DNA of 64,000 nucleotides from Nannochloris sp. 'desiccata'. Its lineage: Eukaryota > Chlorophyta > Trebouxiophyceae > Chlorellales > Chlorellaceae. The DNA is taken from NCBI GenBank assembly GCA_019044685.2, contig JAGTXX020000011.1, positions 496,001 through 560,000 of the forward strand, written 5' to 3'. The notes under the pieces were generated by a model, which saw only the letters and a list, made by a program, of their open reading frames with translations, was not told the DNA's origin and did not search any database. The position numbers and the translations under genes are program-made. Positions 60,926 to 64,000 of this stretch are shown one piece after another. Every line of letters begins with the position of its first letter. Position 1 is the first letter of the stretch.

Positions 60926-61462
60926 CAGGGACAGTTGGTGAGCATTATTTTACACCAACGGGCCATCGAAGGCCCCACAAGCAATCAAGTACGTCAATCT
61001 TATTATCTAGATCACATACCTGTCATTTTAGGGCCAGTTTCTGCCTAAATGTAAGACTAATTATAAACTGTTGCTAATTGAGAAATTCGTTTTAACAACA
61101 AACTTCGGTCATACAGCAATCGTCGCTTGCTATACGCGCTATTATCTTTATGTATGATTGATATGGACTATACCAGACTGTCTGTAGTTAGTTTGTTGTC
61201 CCGACCAGCTGTCGCAGCTGGCCTGCTGCGTTGTTTTTCATTTGAATTTGAAATTCACTTCGGCTCGAAATTCGGGCACTTTGGACGAACCGCAGCAGAA
61301 GCTTCAAACACCTCACCACCCTCGCTGTTTTTATATTATGTTATATCTTGTTAAACATTAGTATACAGCAAAGCTGGTTTAAATTCCACGCAATTGCGCC
61401 CAAGCTTCGCTCACTGCTCCAACTTTGCCACCCCGCCGCCAGCCCCTTGGACTATTGAAAAG
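60926..61462. promoter_or_regulatory. Divergent spacer before the GT8 gene
   Basis: 537 bp between two divergent starts. The frame of the GT8 gene is open upstream to about 61394 but has no ATG there. No specific element is recognised. Confidence 0.35.
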
Positions 61463-62389
61463 ATGCCGTTCACACGCTCCAACCCCCGTTTTGCCTACGT
61501 GACCTTATTATCCCACGATGATTACCTCCCCGGAGTACTTGCTTTGCACCGTAGCTGCATTCAAAACCAAATTCAGCACCCATTAATAATTATGACAACT
61601 TCGAGCGTCAGCTCTGAAAGTTTAACTACTCTAAGAAAAGAAGGCTGCAAGATCCGTCAAGTGGCTTCCTATCACCCAGATGGCATTGAAAAATGCCACT
61701 ATGTCCGTCAATTGTATGCAGAGTGTTGGAACAAGCTTAGAATGTGGGAATGGACTGAGTTTGACCGTCTCGTGTACCTTGATGCTGACATGGTAGCACT
61801 TCAAAATCTGGATCATTTATTCCATTTACCCAAGGAAGTGCCCGTATATGCTGTAGGCGACTGTTTCGGTGGGCGGTTGGACAAGGAAGAGAGAGATGCA
61901 TGTTGTCATTTTCACCCCTCAAAAAGGCCCGAGTATTTTAACGCTGGCTTTTTAGTCTTGACCCCGGATAAGAAAGAGCTGGAAAGGATGGAATCTGAGC
62001 TTTTCGAAATGAATGGACAAGGCATTGCCCAGTGGAGGTTTGCTGAACAAGATTTTCTGAACTTGTATTTTTACGGTCGATGGAAATGGTTGCCAGCAAT
62101 TTACAACGCGCAAAAGAGAATAAAATACCATCACCCAAGTTTATGGCACCTTGAAGATATTGCAGTGCTGCATTATGTGGATGAGAAGCCTTGGAGTCAT
62201 AGAGATAGTGAGGAGAATCAGATGTATCGTGAAGAAGTAGAACTTTGGTGGAAATGTTATAAGGGAGAAAATAAAAATAAAGACGCTTCTCAGGTTAACG
62301 CTCCTACCAAAGCTCTGCAGTTATGCAAGGAGATGCCTCAACTGCAGATGGCTGCTGCTGCACAAGCCTTTGCTGCTCGTGAAGCCTAA
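61463..62389 (+). CDS. Family 8 glycosyltransferase (glycogenin/galactinol-synthase-like)
   Basis: A single exon encodes 308 residues from the first ATG (61463, MPFTRSNPRFAYVTLL). The GT8 fold is complete: VTLLSHDDYLPGVLALHRS opens it, CWNKLRMWEWTEFDRLVYLDADM contains the DxD metal and sugar-nucleotide motif (within LDADM), and PEYFNAGFLVLTP, EQDFLNLYF and VLHYVDEKPW are the further conserved blocks. Family members transfer glucose, galactose or related sugars from nucleotide donors. The sequence is nearest to the short plant/algal glycogenin-like and galactinol-synthase-like group. No signal peptide or membrane segment is seen, so a cytosolic location is likely. Confidence 0.88.
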   Translation: MPFTRSNPRFAYVTLLSHDDYLPGVLALHRSCIQNQIQHPLIIMTTSSVSSESLTTLRKEGCKIRQVASYHPDGIEKCHYVRQLYAECWNKLRMWEWTEFDRLVYLDADMVALQNLDHLFHLPKEVPVYAVGDCFGGRLDKEERDACCHFHPSKRPEYFNAGFLVLTPDKKELERMESELFEMNGQGIAQWRFAEQDFLNLYFYGRWKWLPAIYNAQKRIKYHHPSLWHLEDIAVLHYVDEKPWSHRDSEENQMYREEVELWWKCYKGENKNKDASQVNAPTKALQLCKEMPQLQMAAAAQAFAAREA

Positions 62390-62615
62390 AATTGGAAAAA
62401 AAAACAGTGTGATGCTTAATAACACAGTAGTTATTTACAATTCCCAAATCAATTCCAGTGTACCCCCCGACATAATGTTGCGCAACAGAGGCGCAATTCA
62501 GAGTCTGCCGAAGTGTATCAGAGACCCATTACGTTTTTAATGATTTCCGTGTTTTTATTATATGAATATCCTATTCCATGGTCATATTATATACATGTAA
62601 TAAATGCAAGTATGC

Positions 62616-63212
62616 CTAGCTTAGATCATTCAGTCGCTCTTGTACTTCTTTACTCGCTTGACTGGCCATCCCCTTCATCAACATATCAGCCATAGCACCG
62701 CCACCATTCGATTCTTCAAATTCTGCTTTTAGAGTGTTAGACCCGGGTAAACCAAAGTATAGTGTGGCGTTGCTTGGGCACATGTACGCCACTCCTGGTC
62801 GGAGTTCTATTCCTTCGATCCAGGTAGCTGTAGAAGATAAGAGATTATCTGGGTCTTTGGCTGAGAGGGCGGTGCAGAAGAGTCGTCCGTTTTTGAATTC
62901 AAAGCTGGCATGCTCTGGTGCTACACCATCGCCTTCGATAACAATGTCAGTCTCCAAACTGCTGCCGAGCACCGCCGTCTGTGGAGAGACAAAAATTAAA
63001 AAATTAAATTTTGAGCAAAGAACAGTCAATTAAACCCACGAGTATACATCATGAATTATTACCTTTTCGATTGTGTATCGTGTGCCGTCTGCTTTTACTA
63101 AAACAGGAGCAGATTGCTGAGCACGAATTACACATGTACATGCTCTGCTTCGGCTGACTTGTGCTCGGACAGGCAAGGCCTGGACTCTAGATGCGAACTT
63201 GAAAGCATTCAT
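62616..63212 (-). CDS. Plastid-targeted FHA-domain protein
   Basis: Two exons, complement(63063..63212) and complement(62616..62978), encode 170 residues; the intron (GTAATA...CTCCACAG) joins in phase 0. Residues 1-32 form an Arg/Ala/Val-rich transit peptide with no acidic residues. A single FHA domain follows, with the short VLGSSLETDIVIEGDGVAPEHASFEF replacing the usual 'GRxxxxDIxxxxxxVSxxHA'. It retains the GS turn and the His, but has Pro-Glu before the His. C-terminal helices (GGGAMADMLMKGMASQASKE) close the protein. FHA domains bind phosphothreonine peptides; small plastid FHA proteins exist in plants. The function is unknown. Confidence 0.85.
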
Positions 63213-63417
63213 TATAATCTAATATTTACATAGTATTGTTTAAAAAGGATCAAATAGTTTAAAATAGTCCCAATCACCTGAGAGAGAAAGATGGTGCCGC
63301 CCGGCGAGCTGGCTATCCATGCCTCATTGAAGAAAAGTGCAAACCTCTGTTTAAAATACTGGAAATAGTCGAGTGCCGTAAATCAATCACAGAGTCGTTC
63401 ATTTAAAAGCCAAATAT

Positions 63418-64000
63418 CTACCACACGACCGCCAAAGCAGCGCCAAATAACGAGCCCGCAACCACCTGCAAGCAACGGAAGAGACAAGAGCATTGCAATG
63501 TTTGATATTTTGAATTTATAAAGGGGCAGCGAGAAAACGAAGGTTTTATTCCATTTCAGTTTTGTTCCCTTTGTTCCCTTACCTTCCATATTCTATTAGT
63601 ATAGGCAGAATTTACAACAGTGGTAGCAGACCTCTCTGTTGTAGTACTCGTGGCAGGAAGTCCAGTAGTAGCATCAGTCACATCTGGAGTGACTGGAGCT
63701 ATAGTGGTACCTTGAATGGGAGTGGTAGCAGTAAAAGGGTTGGTAGGGGTAGGGGTGCTACTTGGAGAATCGGTAGGGGAGCATACGCAAGAATCTGCTG
63801 AAGCCGAAGCTGCTTTGGTTTGGTCTTCTTGACAGTCAAACTGTGCAGAGGTGCCCTCTGGGCAGCTTGCTTCGCATGATTTCGCCTTTTCATCGCAGGT
63901 AGCAGCAGCAGGAATTGATATCTCCTCTGGAGGGGTTATGGGGTTACTGCTGCTGCTGTCACTGCCACTGCTGGAAGACGACGAGGAAGACGAGCTGCCT
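63418..64000 (-). CDS. Ser/Thr-rich Cys-containing surface protein, C-terminal part (5' end outside window)
   Basis: Two visible exons, complement(63583..64000, running out of the window) and complement(63418..63465), joined by a GTAAGG...TTGCAG intron in phase 0. The visible 154 residues start in a Ser/Gly run. They continue with a Cys module (ATCDEKAKSCEASCPEGT, FDCQEDQ, SCVCSP) and a Thr/Ser/Pro-rich stalk. They end in a small hydrophobic tail, VVAGSLFGAALAVVW, which resembles a GPI-attachment or membrane tail. This pattern suggests a glycosylated wall or cell-surface protein. The N-terminus, any signal peptide and any other domain are unseen. Confidence 0.7.

Overview
This is nuclear DNA from a eukaryote, and almost certainly from a green alga. 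Genes are interrupted by spliceosomal GT-AG introns. Several products carry plastid-type leaders: acyl carrier protein, cystathionine beta-lyase, a DUF3110 protein and an FHA protein. The gene set is of plant type: an MSI4/FVE-like WD40 protein, a calcineurin B-like sensor with an FPSF-like tail, plant-type SAR1, GSII and a peroxisomal uricase. Several 3' flanks carry TGTAA, the usual poly(A) signal of green algae. About 35 genes in 64 kb, AT-rich spacers and short introns suggest a compact trebouxiophyte genome (Picochlorum/Nannochloris/Chlorella-like). That placement is an inference from style, not from a marker gene. I saw no tRNA, rRNA or CRISPR.

Layout. 1-7 kb: the 3' part of SRP68, a DUF819 membrane protein, MSI4/FVE, and a plastid DUF3110 protein. 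7.5-17.5 kb: CDC48, glutamine synthetase, a malic-enzyme-family protein that has lost its catalytic residues, a CBL calcium sensor, and a formiminotransferase. 17.7-21.5 kb: the translesion polymerase REV1 with three ubiquitin-binding-motif-like modules. 21.9-25.4 kb is the one accessory-looking stretch: a lineage-specific protein built from 18- and 11-residue repeats, a broken exonuclease/endonuclease/phosphatase-like remnant, and a complete 675-bp hAT-type DNA transposon with an 8-bp target-site duplication, about 190 bp upstream of the SUV3 helicase start.

25.4-34.7 kb: SUV3, a tail-anchored golgin-84-like protein, a RINT1/MAG2-like tether and a METTL21-like methyltransferase. The methyltransferase stop and the tether start are only 15 nt apart, so the pair may be bicistronic. 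34.9-43 kb: cystathionine beta-lyase, a PhyH-type dioxygenase, an unknown plastid protein, an IMPACT homologue, a PCxxC deaminase-like protein with an overlapping upstream ORF, SAR1 and uricase. 43.6-52 kb: an unknown acidic low-complexity protein, a NIP30/FAM192A homologue, a glutathionyl-hydroquinone reductase, a GNAT acetyltransferase, and a DENND6-like protein. 52.4-64 kb: a LIN54/TSO1-type CXC protein, acyl carrier protein, a secreted Cys-rich protein, a membrane-anchored LRR-kinase, an unknown small basic protein, a GT8 glycosyltransferase, a plastid FHA protein, and the 3' part of a Ser/Thr-rich surface protein.

The genes do not form one pathway. Secretory and trafficking functions recur (SRP68, SAR1, golgin-84, RINT1/MAG2, DENND6, CDC48), as do nitrogen and sulphur metabolism (glutamine synthetase, uricase, cystathionine beta-lyase, formiminotransferase). 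Exon joins were worked out by eye from splice consensus, reading phase and remembered family alignments. They should be treated as models.
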